Below, piece after piece: positions 5,151 to 5,330 of a stretch of 5,330 bases of DNA; the stretch's first letter is position 1, and every line of letters begins with the position of its first letter. The translations under genes were made by a program, and so were the position numbers. Below the pieces are notes generated by a model. The model made no database searches. It saw only the letters and a program-made list of their open reading frames with translations, and had not been told where the DNA came from. The stretch is from JADLEX01 sp964586775 (GTDB taxonomy: Bacteria > Lernaellota > Lernaellaia > JACKCT01), in contig CAZPJD010000097.1 of NCBI GenBank assembly GCA_964586775.1, forward strand, positions 1-5,330. Reading direction: 5' to 3'.

Positions 5151-5330
5151 TGCAGGCTTTCGACAACAGCCGGGGCATCGGGGCACGCAAGGCGAACTTC
5201 ACCCCCGGCCTCAAGCTCATGAGCGGAAACGACGCGATCGCCGAGGGCGCGCTTTACGCGGGCTGCCGGTTCTACGCCGGGTATCCCATCACGCCGTCGT
5301 CCGAGGTCGCGGAGACGCTCGCCAAGCGTC
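5150..5330 (+). CDS. korA: 2-oxoacid:ferredoxin oxidoreductase alpha subunit, 5' part (probably 2-oxoglutarate)
   Basis: The first 60 codons are present; the gene runs off the right edge. After about 20 residues of leader the chain shows LMSGNDAIAEGALYAG followed by CRFYAGYPITPSSEVAETL. This is the opening of the pyrimidine-binding (PF01855-type) domain of KorA/VorB subunits, with the hallmark GYPITPSSE. The enzyme converts a 2-oxoacid plus CoA to acyl-CoA, CO2 and reduced ferredoxin, or the reverse. ATG 5150 is supported by GGGGAGG (5136-5142) seven bases upstream and by the TGATG overlap with the delta gene. A second ATG at 5219 lies right at the conserved domain but lacks a ribosome binding site. 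The beta (and perhaps gamma) subunit genes are expected just beyond the window. Confidence 0.88.
   Translation, partial: MQAFDNSRGIGARKANFTPGLKLMSGNDAIAEGALYAGCRFYAGYPITPSSEVAETLAKR

Overview
The window comes from a GC-rich bacterial chromosome. It most resembles an uncultured deltaproteobacteria-like lineage (Myxococcota or a related candidate phylum). The hints are a secreted protein with an Asp/Thr pentapeptide tail ending in a Cys-x-Cys motif, an upstream protein that ends like a choice-of-anchor surface domain, and an oxygen-sensitive central-carbon cluster (two-subunit class I fumarase beside a 2-oxoacid:ferredoxin oxidoreductase). This placement is an inference from gene content; no phylogenetic marker is present. 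Every real gene lies on the + strand.

Left part (1-1834), cell-surface genes. The window opens in the last 39 codons of a probable extracellular protein, followed by a clean intrinsic terminator (145-177). A 524-residue secreted protein of unknown function follows (260-1834). It has a signal peptide, a large region rich in Trp and Tyr, and a C-terminal tail of [T/A]xDDD pentapeptides ending in poly-Asp and Gly-Cys-Ala-Cys.

Middle (1835-3226). A short spacer with a plausible sigma70-type promoter and a good ribosome binding site leads into an exported protein made almost wholly of about twelve TPR repeats.

Right part (3227-5330), metabolism. A 129-bp AT-richer spacer carries a near-consensus promoter (TGGACA-16 bp-TATAAT). 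Its -10 box is so close to the fumarase alpha start codon that the mRNA should be leaderless. Fumarase alpha and beta overlap by 4 bp and the beta gene has a perfect AAGGAGG. After an 86-bp spacer holding a terminator-like hairpin and a second, ribosome-binding-site-proximal hairpin comes a 2x[4Fe-4S] ferredoxin subunit (KorD type). It overlaps by 1 bp the start of the alpha subunit of a 2-oxoacid:ferredoxin oxidoreductase (KorA type), which runs off the window. Fumarase interconverts fumarate and malate. The oxidoreductase interconverts a 2-oxoacid (probably 2-oxoglutarate) and its acyl-CoA using ferredoxin. Together they suggest an anaerobic or microaerophilic TCA segment that could run oxidatively or reductively.

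I see no tRNA, rRNA, CRISPR array, insertion sequence or recognisable defence system. The least explained parts are the secreted protein and its acidic Cys-terminated tail, the leaderless fumarase promoter, and the paired hairpins before korD.
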